DNA of 64,000 nucleotides from Hymenopus coronatus (GCA_030762935.1 CM060900.1:388143132-388207131); one strand, 5' to 3'. Positions 1 to 10,431 are shown, counted from the first letter of the stretch. A program made the numbers and translations. Notes: a model not told the origin generated them from the letters alone.

Positions 1-720
1 AAATTTGAAATGTTTTAACAAGTTTGTTTACATTCGTCTGTATAACATTTCAAACTCTTTACGTGCAGGGATTCGCTTATGAATCCAACACTCTTAGGAG
101 TATCTGTGTCCTAATTAATCTTCATTTTTTACCAATTCTAAAGAAAATTGAAATGCGTCAACTTATTTTCTTCAAACTCCTATATATAAAACCCCAACTC
201 TGCACTTGTAACAGTTGGTGAACCGATTCTTAGGTGCATGTTGAAGGGCACACTGATGAACGTAGCGACGCTAGCTGAAGACCTGCGGTAGTGAACACAC
301 AAACTTTCTTAAGCAAGATGCTTATGGCAAATCAGGAGGGAACAGGATACGGACGAAGGAGACACAGTACCAAAACCTATGAAGCTATTGGGAGTGAGGA
401 AGTGAGAGGATACATCGAGAGGTAGGAACCAGGAGTGACGGAGCAGCAATGACAGGATTTCTACAGTTTTCAAATTGAAGTACCCAAACAGTCGGACAGA
501 TGACACCGTTCCACACAGGGTCGAACGCCCCCGATAGGAGCGGTTCTCATCCCGGAACCACTCGAAGTTGGAGAACGGAGAGAGTCACAATGAGGATCCT
601 TTTCACCTGTGACGCTGCATCAAGCTCCATCACCGACACGTCGAACCCCGAAAGAAACCAACGCGATGAAGGATGAATGAAATTACATTGGAAACAGCAT
701 GGAGGGATAAGAAATTAGGG
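1..720. other. No assignable gene; GC-richer stretch 300-670
   Basis: The first 300 bases are AT-rich and featureless. Positions 300-670 are noticeably richer in G and C and lack microsatellites, but the short open frames there resemble nothing I recognise. The segment abuts SINE fragments at 731-913, so it may be an unrecognised repeat rather than unique sequence. Confidence 0.4.
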
Positions 721-730
721 GGATCCCCAT

Positions 731-834
731 GTGTCAGGAAGGCCGATCAAATTAAGCGGCATTTCACGCCCAGTATAGAATGGGACGCTGAGAACCAAAG
801 CAGTTGAAGAGCGTCCATAAATAAAACTCCATTT
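731..834 (+). repeat. SINE family A, 3' half only
   Basis: This piece matches the 3' half of the SINE whose best-preserved copy starts at 63776. It carries the family block around 'CACGCCCAGTATAGAATGGG' and the tail with 'AGAGCGTCCATAAATAA'. The tRNA-like head is missing, so it is 5'-truncated. Seven copies of this family occur in the window. Confidence 0.75.
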
Positions 835-837
835 CAT

Positions 838-913
838 TGGGGATCCAACCCGCGACTTTCCGAATGCGCGCCACCGGCAAAACCACCTGAGCCATTCTAC
901 TCGGTATTGCAAA
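838..913 (-). repeat. tRNA-like head of a SINE (family B)
   Basis: Read on the minus strand, the piece has a near-consensus polymerase III A box (TGGCTCAGGTGG) and a B box (GGTTGGATCCC, one mismatch). It resembles the head of the composite repeat ending near 4680. No acceptor-stem pairing survives, so it is a retroposon fragment and not a tRNA gene. It directly abuts the family A fragment on its left. Confidence 0.55.
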
Positions 914-1026
914 TTAAATACAGGTTTATACAAAATCAAGGCGCTATTTCAGATATTTATTTTAAAAACAATAAATGTTGGAAATATACTTTACACAGGC
1001 AAGGTTTATGAGTTAGGTTTTTAAGT

Positions 1027-1521
1027 GGAGATATTCGTATTGATAATTAAGAACAGTGTAACGAAAAATTACATTAATCTTAGCTTAATTTGCGGACTTA
1101 TAAACTCATTATTTTATTAAGAGTTGTATGTTTCCAGTTTGAATAATATTTCCAAGTAGGTGTCGTACACACAAGACACACGTTTTGTTTTCTCTAAGAC
1201 CGCGGTTCGGAAGCCATAACTTTGAGTGGGCAGCCTTCGGTATAACGAAAACTACGTCATAATTGAGTTTAAATGCTTGCTACAAGGCCAATGACCCCAC
1301 AATACCTAGACCAGCAGGTCACGTATTGCAATGACAAAACGTGGAAGCAAAGCATATACTCAGTTTTACGCGCAGCTAAGACCATGCAAAATATATTATG
1401 TAGTAATTGGTTTGTGGAAAAACTGTTAGACAAAGAAAAGAAAAATTAGCAAACCGAATTGGATAAACATTAATACATCATTTTTCAAAATATCTGTATC
1501 TATACCACTAACACCCTTATA
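1027..1521 (+). repeat. Interspersed repeat family K, copy 1
   Basis: This roughly 500-base segment shares a series of ordered blocks with 30806-31865 and 43204-43645. The blocks include 'AATTAAGAACA', 'GGACTTATAA', 'AAAACGTGGAAG', 'TTAAGACCATG'-like and 'AAAATATCTGTATCTATA'. All three copies have the same orientation. There is no open frame or recognisable domain. The copy ends where the mariner element at 1522 was inserted. The class of the element is unknown. Confidence 0.7.
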
Positions 1522-2149
1522 TGAGTTGTGTACAGAATGTAAGTACCATTTCAAGTTACTGCCACTGCCACTGCTAGTGCATTGTCTGTACCCTGACGTC
1601 TTTACAGTCAGATCGTGTTGTGTTCTCAGTGATCGTTTAAAATATTTAAGACAATTGCTGTCCCACCGACTGTGAAGTGTGTTCCATAATACGGTTTTCG
1701 AATGCGAGGAATGTTAAGCCAGCTGAAATCCACCACCAAATTGTAGAGATTTGCGGTAGAAATGTAATGACATCTGAAATGTTGGTTTATTTAATTCAAT
1801 GATGGACGGCTCAATGTTAATGACAAAGCTCGTAATGGGCAGCCTTCTGTTGTCATTGATAGTTTGGTTGAATAGCTCAATGAGGCAATTCGAAAACAAA
1901 CGGATCACAATAGCTTTGTGGTGTGTTTTCACAAAAGACAGTGTTTAACAGTGGCTGTCTTCAGTGGCGGCAGCTTCGTTTAAGAAGGCCTACAAAAGTT
2001 GATTTCTGGCTATGACAAATGCCTGAAAATTGTGCCAACCGTCAAAAAATAGGTTAAAATGCTCTTTTATGTACAATTAAATGTTGTTGGCAAAATAAAT
2101 ATTTTAAGGCGTTTTTCCAAACTGGTACTTACATTTCGGATAAGCCTCG
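1522..2149 (+). mobile_element. Internally deleted mariner-like DNA transposon
   Basis: Both ends carry the mariner-type terminal sequence. The left end has AATGTAAGTACCA at about 1536-1548, and the right end has the same motif inverted at about 2122-2137. TA dinucleotides flank the element at 1520-1521 and 2150-2151, as expected for Tc1/mariner target duplication. Inside are the N- and C-terminal parts of a mariner transposase. At about 630 bp it is half the usual 1.3 kb length. It sits inside family K copy 1: copy 3 shows the corresponding uninterrupted site near 43640. Confidence 0.8.
1690..2053 (+). pseudogene. Mariner transposase remnant (N- and C-termini)
   Basis: From about 1692 the plus strand reads RFSNARNVKPAEIHHQIVEI, the mariner N-terminal helix-turn-helix. 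A frameshift leads into FNDGRLNVND...NGQPSVVID, the linker before the second HTH. After a large deletion that removes the whole DD34D catalytic core, the mariner C-terminus appears as LQKLISGYDKCLKIV, ending in a stop at about 2053. The copy cannot encode transposase. Assignment to the mariner family is firm, but the subfamily is not resolved. Confidence 0.8.
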
Positions 2150-2454
2150 TACTAATGGATGCTCAATATTCTTAAAATAAACCTTAGAATATTCGTTTAA
2201 TGTAGCAAAGCAGTGACGGCTATTGACAGGAAAATCATGATACCAAGAAAGCAAACCTAGTGTAACGCAGTTATCTGTAGGCCATTGCTCAGGCCAACTG
2301 ATTTCGAGATGCCACAGCGTAATATCTTGGGTAACTAAGAGCCATTAACTGTGCTGTACCAGGATAAAACTAATCACGACTACTGTAAAATTTAAAAGTT
2401 TTCTTATTCAGTGAAATGCACTAATACCACATTGCCTGAATTTGGAATTTCATC
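2150..2454. other. AT-rich spacer
   Basis: This spacer lies between the mariner element and family J copy 1. The first bases probably continue family K beyond the mariner insertion. I see nothing else. Confidence 0.4.
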
Positions 2455-3265
2455 CTTTTTACTTTATCTACACGCACTATGCATATAATGTATAGAGAAG
2501 GTATTGCATTATACCCATAATTTCGATGTTTAGATTTCGCCGGTAATATATGTTTTGAGGTCTCCTGACTTCAGAAAAGAATTTTTAGTAAAAGATCAGC
2601 GTGTCTGTGTAGAGCATAGCTCAAAAAGTAAAAATCGTTAAATACCAAACTTGGTATTTAAGTTATTATGTTCCAAAGATACGACACAAAAATTTCAAGA
2701 AAATCCCCCACTCGAAACTAGCCTTTACATGGAAACATTTTTCACAAATTTGTGTTTGTAAAATGTGGCTCTAACGATTTTGATTAAAATATCGCATATT
2801 AAATATATGTACATAAAATAAAACGTATATCTTAAGTTTTCTGGGAACAGTTTCTGAAATCCTATTCATTCTTAATGAATTTTGCTGAATTTTGCATAAC
2901 TGGCAAACCGTAAGAAATAGACAAAACCTTACTACACAAAAATTTAGATGTTATTAAAACACACAGTTTATGCCATATTCATTTTTGTATAGTTTACCGT
3001 TTCCGAGGTGGTTGCGCTTCTTATTGGCTTCAATTTTAAATTACGTAACCTACCTCAAACGGGGCTACATTTCTTTTCAACTTTCTTTTATTCTAGTGCC
3101 AAATGCAAAAAGAACCGAGTTTCAGTTATTGATATATCGACCATCTTTTAGCAGATTCGACTATTACTTTATTACAGTGTATCCCCTTATGTTCCTTCTG
3201 CTTAAAAGGAAGCAAGAAAATAGTCCATTTCTACCACGTTTATCTCGATTAGCATGATATAAATA
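2455..3265 (+). repeat. Interspersed repeat family J, copy 1
   Basis: About 800 bases align with 60895-61575 (same orientation) and, inverted, with 50820-51320, 52253-52960 and 63431-63775. Diagnostic blocks are 'GAAGGTATTG', the palindrome AAATACCAAACTTGGTATTT at 2640-2659, 'GATTAAAAT', 'AACCGTAAGA' and the end block 'TTTATCTCGATTAG'. There is no coding capacity and no poly(A) tail or clear terminal repeats, so the class is unknown. Confidence 0.75.
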
Positions 3266-3738
3266 AGAATATTCTTTTTAAGAACAGTATGTTTCAGAAG
3301 AGGTAGAAAAAGTAATCTGAACGGAGCACGTCACACTTAAAACTACCAAATCAATACTTCATTCCATAGGAAATATGCTTGAGGAGTTAAGTTTTTGTAC
3401 ATTCAGGATACTTTCTAAATGCCCAGAGGACAAAATGAGGTCAAAGCATGCATAAATTAGATAAAAGCTAATACCCACCCCTTCAACAACATATGAAGTG
3501 GGATAAGTACAGGTTATCTCCATACGTAAGGTTTCAATATGCGCGGATTTAAAGTCGAACCAACTCTCACTTGTATTTGTGAAACATCTCGCGGAATTCA
3601 GACGACGCACAACGTACGGATAATCAAATCACATTTCCTACTGAACACTCAAAGTTAGCATCAACTCTTACATTATTTCATTACTTCACATTTTAAGCCG
3701 ATTACATTACATCAATCGGAACTGTGACAATGAATAAC

Positions 3739-3740
<2 letters not shown>
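3266..3740. other. No recognisable feature
   Basis: This is mixed-composition sequence between the family J copy and a GA microsatellite. An 83-codon minus-strand frame (3359-3610) has no similarity I recognise. Confidence 0.4.

Positions 3741-3789
<49 letters not shown>
3741..3789. repeat. (AG)n/(ACAG)n microsatellite
   Basis: About fifteen AG dinucleotides run directly into about four ACAG units, a compound simple repeat. Confidence 0.95.
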
Positions 3790-3861
3790 TTCTCAACAAA
3801 CATTGTCTAAATTCCGCTCATCTCCCTGGTCAATTCATAGCGATAGGTCTTTTAAATTAAA

Positions 3862-4139
3862 TTGGGTTATATTTACAGAAGTTCTTTAAATACTATAGTT
3901 CTGAGCGTCTCATTCTATTATAGAAGCGAAAGACCTCTTAATTTTGCTCAGAGACCTCTTTATCCGGATTTTACGTGCCTCAAATTTACGACAATGGTCC
4001 AACTGCTTCACTTCCCTTCTGAAGGAAGCAATGTTAAGAATTTTTTCGCCCGGAAAATCTATCGCACTCCACCGGCTTTGGACCCGCAACCTTGGAAACC
4101 AGAGGCAAGAATGTTACCCCAAGATCACGGAGGACGACG
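3862..4139 (-). repeat. SINE family A, near full length
   Basis: The minus strand carries the whole family A body with its tRNA-like head at the right end (about 4065-4139). The left end is the 3' tail. The head keeps the acceptor motif CCTCCGTG but has decayed boxes. The frame on the opposite strand is a by-product of the SINE and not a gene. Confidence 0.8.
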
Positions 4140-4680
4140 TATGTGTATGTATGTGTGTGTACGTTTCGGAGGGGTTTTCCATACTGCAGCTGTGGACTTA
4201 TTTTACGTCAGGTCTTTGGAGGAAGGATGAGATGAGTGTAATTCCAGAGGGCAGCGATACCCGGATATTGAGAGAGCTGCCGTGGATGGCCCTAATAGTT
4301 CAGAAGCAGTTTTTCATCTCGTCGTGGAGAGCGCCAGGAACCCGTCACTCAGTAGCGGATAGACCACCTGAGTCCGCAGACAACCACTAATGTAATCCCG
4401 CCGCCTAGAGCTGTATTTCCAGAGCGCAGCCACCTCCACGAAATGGCGCCTCTGCCGAGTTCTCGTCGATACATACAACCCTGAAAGAGACCGGTTGGAA
4501 TTAAATAAAGATGAAATGAAGGGACAGGAAGTTCGGACGAATGAAGAATCTTCCCAGCATTCGCCTAGTGACCCAGGAAAATTATAGATCTGAGAAGTCG
4601 GCCGCGCTGAACTGATCCCACGACCTCCCAAATGCCAGCCCCGATAAAACGCCTGAACTACCTAGCTCGGTACAACGTAT
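4140..4680 (-). repeat. Composite tRNA-derived repeat (family B)
   Basis: Read from the right, the element begins with a tRNA-like segment (A-box-like TAGTTCAGGCG near 4660). It continues into about 450 bases of GC-richer sequence that contain a 105-codon minus-strand frame (4314-4631) without recognisable domains. Its start resembles the fragment at 838-913. It abuts SINE A at 4139, suggesting that one inserted beside or into the other. Whether the body belongs to the same element as the head is uncertain. Confidence 0.5.
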
Positions 4681-4813
4681 GCCTTTTAGTTGATTTTATA
4701 ATCAACACTGTTCACAAAGCTAAATGCACTCGAATAGATTAGGGATTATAATGATTATTACTTACTTGGTGACATTATTTACAAACGAATATGTTTATTA
4801 GCTTTTAAGGTGT

Positions 4814-5199
4814 TGTAACGAAATGCAGGCGCCTATACCTTGCCACGTGAGCGGTTTGTTTTCGAAAGTTTATAGCTAATTGTTACATGTGTGCGTAAAA
4901 ATAGCACCCCGCGAGCTGACGGCTTACATAAAAGCGAGACTGCTTAATGTAAGCGTGCCAATAATGACGTTTACTTCTGGAAATTGCTTGCCACGTTATA
5001 GACCGGTATATAAGAGGAGGAGTGAGATCCTCAAAGTTTTAGTTTCGACATTGGGTTCGGAGCGTACAGGTGCATTAGTGAGACAAGCCGGAGCAGATGA
5101 GTGAGCGTCGTAGCGACGAGAGGTAATATTTTGCTTCAACATTGAAATAAAGAATTTGATTTTAATCGGCATTTGAGGTTATAAAGCGATTTTGTTACA
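4814..5199 (+). mobile_element. Probable solo LTR of an LTR retrotransposon
   Basis: The 386-base segment starts TGTAAC and ends GTTACA, a perfect 6-base inverted terminus of the TG...CA type. In order it holds a strong TATA box (TATATAAG, 5007-5014) and an AATAAA signal (5146-5151), the U3-R-U5 layout. Flanks are GTGT and GTAT, a possible decayed 4-base target duplication. No primer-binding site or internal coding region follows, so the copy is solo. The 74-codon frame at 4880-5104 lies inside the LTR. Gypsy-type is plausible but unproven. Confidence 0.6.
5007..5014 (+). promoter_or_regulatory. TATA box of the solo LTR
   Basis: TATATAAG sits about 190 bases from the left end of the LTR and about 130 bases before an AATAAA signal. 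This is the spacing expected for a retrotransposon promoter and polyadenylation pair. Confidence 0.55.
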
Positions 5200-5391
5200 G
5201 TATATATGTCAGCATAAAAACTAGCTTACTCTTCCTTGTTTTGAAACTAAATATCAAAACTAAGTATACTTAAAATCAAAAACCAAATTAGAATAATATA
5301 ACATCAAATAAACAGCGTGCGTGTAACTGAAGCGGATATCTAGTTTGTGTTTAAGTAGTATTTGTTTACATTTCAAATACATCTTAACAAT

Positions 5392-5443
<52 letters not shown>

Positions 5444-5544
5444 ATGAAGTTTTATATTTTGTCTTATAAGTTCATCTACAAAAAGTTCAAATAAATAAAG
5501 TTTCCGAATGCATACCATTAACCTACTGTTTAGTCATGATTATG
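5200..5544. other. AT-rich spacer with (AT)n at 5400-5437
   Basis: A run of about nineteen AT units lies at 5400-5437. The remainder is AT-rich with no other visible feature. Confidence 0.8.
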
Positions 5545-7320
5545 GATACGTGAGCGGAGATGTTCTTGCTTACCTCACCGGTTATATATAATTTAACGTT
5601 AACCTCAGTGAGGCTTCCCCTCCTTCTGGATACGGGAGCCGGAAATGGTTTACATTACATCAAATGTTACGTACATGCTGACGATAACCACAACGAGGTC
5701 CCGCTCTTTCGCGTTGCGCCAGCCGGAAATAGTTTAGTTTACATCACATGCTACCTAAATACTGACATTAACCACAGAGAGGACTCCGTCTTCCTGAGTA
5801 CGGGAGCCGAAGATGATTAAGTTTACTTCATATGTTACGAATATGTTGATGTTAACCAGTGTGGCCACCCTACTTCTGGGTACGGGAGCCGGAGGTGGTT
5901 TAACTTACCTCAAATGTTACGTACATGCTGACGTTAACCGCAAAGAGGTCCCTCTCTTTCAGGATACGCCAGCCGGAAATAGTTTATAGTTAACATACAT
6001 GCTGGCGTTAACCACAGGAAGGCCACCCTCTTTCTGGTTACAGGAGCCCGAGAAGGTTTAATTTATATCACATTATAGGTATATGGTGGCGTTAACCTTA
6101 GCGAGCCCGCATTACACCAGCGGGAAATGCTTTAGTTTACATCACATGTTACGTACATGCAAACATTAACCCGTTTAACACAGTGAGGCCACCTATCTCT
6201 GGATACGCCAGCCAGAAACGTTTTAGATTACATCACATGTTAGGTATCCCCATCTTTCTAAATACAGAATGTTGGAGCTGGTTTAGTTTTCCTCATACAT
6301 TACATACATGCGGACGCTAACCACAGCGAAGCCACCCTTTTTCTGTTTACGGGAGCCGGAAATGGTATAGTTTACGTCACATATCACGTACATGCTTACA
6401 TTAACTACATCGAGGCCACCCTGTCTCTGGATATGGGAGCCGGAGATGGTTTAGTTTTCCTCACAGGTACATACATGCTGAATGTTAACCACGACCACAG
6501 CGAGGCCACCATCATTCTGGTCATGTGAGCCGGGCATTCTTTAGGCTACCTCACATGTAACATACATGCTGACGATAACCATAACGAGGCCATTCTAGAA
6601 ATGTCAGCCGGAGATGGTTTAGCGTACATCACATTTTACGCACATGCTGGCGTTAAACACAGCAAGGCCACGCACTTTCTGGATACGGACGCCAGAAATG
6701 GTATAGTTTACATCACTTGTTACATACATGATGACGATAGTCACGAGTCCCCCCACCCCTTTCTGGATACACCAGCCGGATAAGGTTTAGTTTACATCAC
6801 ATATACAACATACATGCTGACGTTAACAACAGCAAGGACCCCTCTTCATGGATAGGGGAACCGGACATGGTTTAGTTTATATTACACGTTACGTACATGC
6901 TGACGTTAACCACAAAGAGGCTCCTCTTATTCTGGATACGCCGGCCGGAAATGGTTTATTTCATGTCACGTGTTACATACATGCTGTTGTTAACCACAAC
7001 AAGGCCACCATCCTTCTGGATGTGAGCCGGAGATTCTTAAGTTACCTCACATGTTACATAGATGCAGACGTTAACCACAGTGAGGTCGCCATCTTTCTGG
7101 TTATGTAAGCTGGAGATTCTTCAGGTCACTTCACATGCATGCAGACGTTAACCACAGCGAGACCACCATCTTTCTGGTTATGTGAGCCGGATATTCTTTA
7201 GATTACATCACATGTTACATACATGCTGACGTTAACCACAGCGATGCCATCCAGCGAGGATACCCACTTTCTGGATATGTGAGCCGGAAATTTGAGGTTA
7301 CCTCACATATAATATGCATT
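5545..7320. repeat. Minisatellite, unit about 84 bp, about 22 copies
   Basis: Tandem units share blocks such as 'GGATACGGGAGCCGGAAATGG', 'TTTACATCACATGTTACGTACATG' (in parts), 'CTGACGTTAACCACAGCGAGG' and 'CACC.TCTTTCTGG'. The AGCCGG anchor recurs about 22 times between 5549 and 7279, a mean spacing of about 82. Copies are diverged. Variants differ at the anchor ('GGGAGCC', 'GCCAGCC', 'ATGTGAGCC'), and the last four units are all of the ATGTGAGCC type. Stretches of one plus-strand frame stay open with a 28-residue period. No biological role can be claimed. Confidence 0.9.
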
Positions 7321-8416
7321 AATATGTGTTCAATTACGACAACTTTAGAGCCAAAGGACTATTTAAGTTCTGGGTCGATTTTGGCATGATCTTCGCAATT
7401 AATCATGGATGTTTCGATATTGAATTTCATTGCTGCTACAACCTCTCTTAATTCCTCATCGCAAATGATTTTTATTAGCAAATCTGTTTCTATAAAATGC
7501 AAAAATTTCCACATTACTAATATCGGGTTGAAATTCTGATTATAATCAGTCAAAACTTCGAAAATTGGTTTTTTATAGCATATGTTTCTGGAAACCTTTT
7601 CGTATCAATAGAGAATCAGCATTTGCATTGCATGGGGCTCCATAGCCATTTAAAGATCGGAAGTTACACCCATTTCCTAATATGACATTTTATAAAATAA
7701 TTGTTTTCTAAAACTACATTTGGCACCTTCAAAATGTTACACGTGTCTCACTTTTTGTTTACTACAGCTAACATTTTCCAGAATGTGCGGTAGCATCTAT
7801 TGTAATGTTACAGATATCAACATTATCCTTACATCGTCAGTAAATTTTCATAAACATATTTTCTGTGAAAAATGGATTAATTTTATAGATTAACATTTAT
7901 GAAATATTAAATAATTATTACAATTCTATAATAAACTTATGGAATATCAATAGCTTTTTTGTGTGTTGTTTTCAAAAGATGGTAATCAATTTTATCAAAT
8001 TATGGGGCGCGTGTTACATTCTGATTATGCAATATACACATTTACATAATAAAATTATGAAAGAATCTGTAAATTACAAGACATTTGTCCAGTTAGATGA
8101 TATTTAGTATTTATATTAACATAAAAGCAACACAATCGCAGTAAATTGTGCAGAAAGTACGTACAAAGCGCACAAATTTTACATTCATTCCCAGTGTCCC
8201 TTGAGAAACACCTGCAGTCTTGTAAGGATTAATGCAAAATGTGTTTGATAAGGTGAAGTTATTCTTTGTAAGTGTCATCTATGAACAAATATTGTTTCAC
8301 ATAGATTTTGAAAAAAAAAATATATATATATTTAAAAGTTAATGCATTCAATACACAGGAATGTTGCTTATATGCAACGCATTTAAGCGATTACACCCTG
8401 GGGAGTGTAGGGATTT
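7321..8416. other. AT-rich sequence, no assignable feature
   Basis: This is long, low-complexity AT-rich sequence with poly-A and short AT runs (about 8310-8332). The minus-strand frame at 7359-7553 (64 codons) shows no family I recognise. Confidence 0.5.
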
Positions 8417-8602
8417 CTACCTACCTGCCAGCCTGCCTGTCTGCCCACCCGCCTGGCTGCCTGCCTGCCCGCCTATCCACCTACCCTCCTACCCACATAC
8501 CCACCTACCTACCTGCCAGCCTGCCTGTCTGCCCACCCGCCCACCTGCCCGCCTATCCACCTACCCTCCTACCCACATACCCACCTACCTACCCACCCGC
8601 AT
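8417..8602. repeat. Tetranucleotide (CCTN)n array with an 80-88 bp internal duplication
   Basis: The plus strand is a run of CCTG, CCTA, CCAC and CCTT-like tetranucleotides, all variants of a pyrimidine-rich unit. The block starting CTACCTGCCAGC at 8421 recurs at 8509. The block GCCTATCCACCTACCCTCCT at 8471 recurs at 8551. The array therefore holds a segmental duplication whose copies differ by two tetranucleotides. Proline-rich frames across it are artefacts. Confidence 0.95.
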
Positions 8603-10340
8603 ACAAGTGTACATACACAAATGCCTGTTTGAAAGATATCATGCCATAGTTGCACTGATAATGTACACATACAGCTAAAGAAATGAACTTAGAAGTGGAA
8701 AACAAACAACCTGCATGCGTGTTTCTGCATAGTAATATATGACGGTGGCAGACAGATGGCGCGGATATATTCTCAATGAAAAGAATACTTCTGGGGCTGT
8801 CGCCAACCACAGATTGCTTGATCGCCCTCTCTGCCGACTCCAGCATTGGGACGGACCCTCGAGTTTGATTACGTTAGGGACTACCGCGCGTCTATGTGAT
8901 GTCTGCCTGCGGAGGTGTGTTTATAAATATAACTGTGCAGGAATGGCGTTTTAAGCTTAAAACTTAAACCTGTCAGTACTGAGGCTACTATTTCGGAGGG
9001 CTTAACTCAGATACTGCGCATCATTTTATGGAAATTTAATTACATTTATTGCCTTGAAGTTGGTAGTGTTACCTATTTTTACGCTGATATGTCTCCTATT
9101 TATCCTGTAGTCTCTAAACGTAACTACACTAAAATATTCAAGCCTCTTTAGGTAGTTATGGCAAGTACTTTTTTCCATAAACTTAGTTTTCACCTCTACT
9201 TGAACGGAGAATTGGGTCGAGAGACTTTTGAGGTAAGCTAAAAGTAGGTAATAAAGATTTCGTCTGATATATTTCAACAAGGACCTGATTTAGTTTATTT
9301 TTAATAACAGCACATAAATAAAACGTTTTCATATTAATCAGTTTCAAAAAATTAGAATTACATACAATGAAGCTTAGGGCATATACACTGTTGAAACTCT
9401 TTCTTACAAAGGCACAAACATTTGATGTGAAGTATCCACTGCGCATGAAGGAATGACCACAATGATTCTAGATTCACATAAAACATATGTGGGTTACATC
9501 TGATATATCTTAAACAAGTGCTTATTTTGTGTTATAATAAATAACTAAGCAAAATACTCTAACCATTTTGCAAATATTAACAACACTATGAGGCAGGAGA
9601 CGTATAATATATTAAGGGAATGCAGTACTGAAATTTCAACAAAATGTTAAAAAACATTATTTTATTATTGTTTTTCAAAAAAATATCATGATCATGTGTA
9701 TTTATAATCTCCTTGTATGTCATTTAGGCTTCAGCTTTATATGACTTTCGACGTAATTTAAATAGCCGATATTCTATTTAGGTCTATAAGAAATTTACGC
9801 CTTAGGTTCACCATTTGGAAAAATATTTTATGAGCATTTTTCACAATTACAAATGCTCCACACGACTTTCATCTAAAATGGATGGAAATGAAGTTAGGAA
9901 ACAACAAAGACATATAAGAATATTTTAACATTTCAAATAGCTCTGTGGTTATGACATTAAAAACATATTTATGCCTTCGGATTGAAAGTTGACTCACAAG
10001 TTTTACTGCAATTTTGTAAAACTATGAAATAGATAACATACTCTTGAGAAAAGAGATTTTGAAAAGCAATCGTTATATTTACAATTTAAATTATCCTACA
10101 TCTACAACGTATAGAGCTTAATCAAGAGGTTACAAAATTAAAATTCCGAGAAGTTTAAAGACATGTTCACCTGAATATTAAACATTTCGTAAACATCAGA
10201 CCTAACAATTATAATGCTTTCAATTAAATTCGTGAAAATCGTGGCAACGTACTTTCGGAGTAGAATTGTTTAAAAAATGGTTCTGTAAATTCGTTATGAA
10301 CTGGGTTGCAAAACACTAGCCGCTATTTATTGAAACCAAA
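8603..10340. other. Non-repetitive-looking spacer
   Basis: Positions 8740-8960 are GC-richer and end in a TATA-like run (TTTATAAATATAACTG near 8921), but I cannot link this to a transcript. The rest is AT-rich. Minus-strand frames at 9026-9446 have no recognisable domain. Confidence 0.4.
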
Positions 10341-10431
10341 ATGATAAAATCTAAATTGTTCGTTGAACTGTTGGCACCGGTTTTATTTGCAGCAGCAGTA
10401 TCTCTAGGATATGACAATGTTAACCGCAAAG
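10341..10431 (+). CDS. Possible first coding exon of a secreted protein
   Basis: An ATG in a good insect start context (ACCAAAATG) opens a frame with a classical signal peptide. MIKSK is followed by the hydrophobic stretch LFVELLAPVLFAAAVSLG and then polar YDNVNRK. The coding part ends exactly at AAAG|GTAAGAC, a near-perfect splice donor, leaving a phase-1 exon of 91 bases. Without splicing the frame stops at 10491-10493. I found no matching downstream exon in the window; in large insect genomes introns can exceed tens of kilobases. It does not look like any transposon protein. Chance occurrence cannot be excluded. Confidence 0.35.

Noticed and set aside
4880..5104. 74-codon plus frame
   Set aside because: Lies within the solo LTR and overlaps its TATA box; no domain.
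5545..7320. CRISPR-like array
   Set aside because: Regular spacing, but the whole unit is repeated with no unique spacers, in a eukaryotic context; it is a minisatellite.
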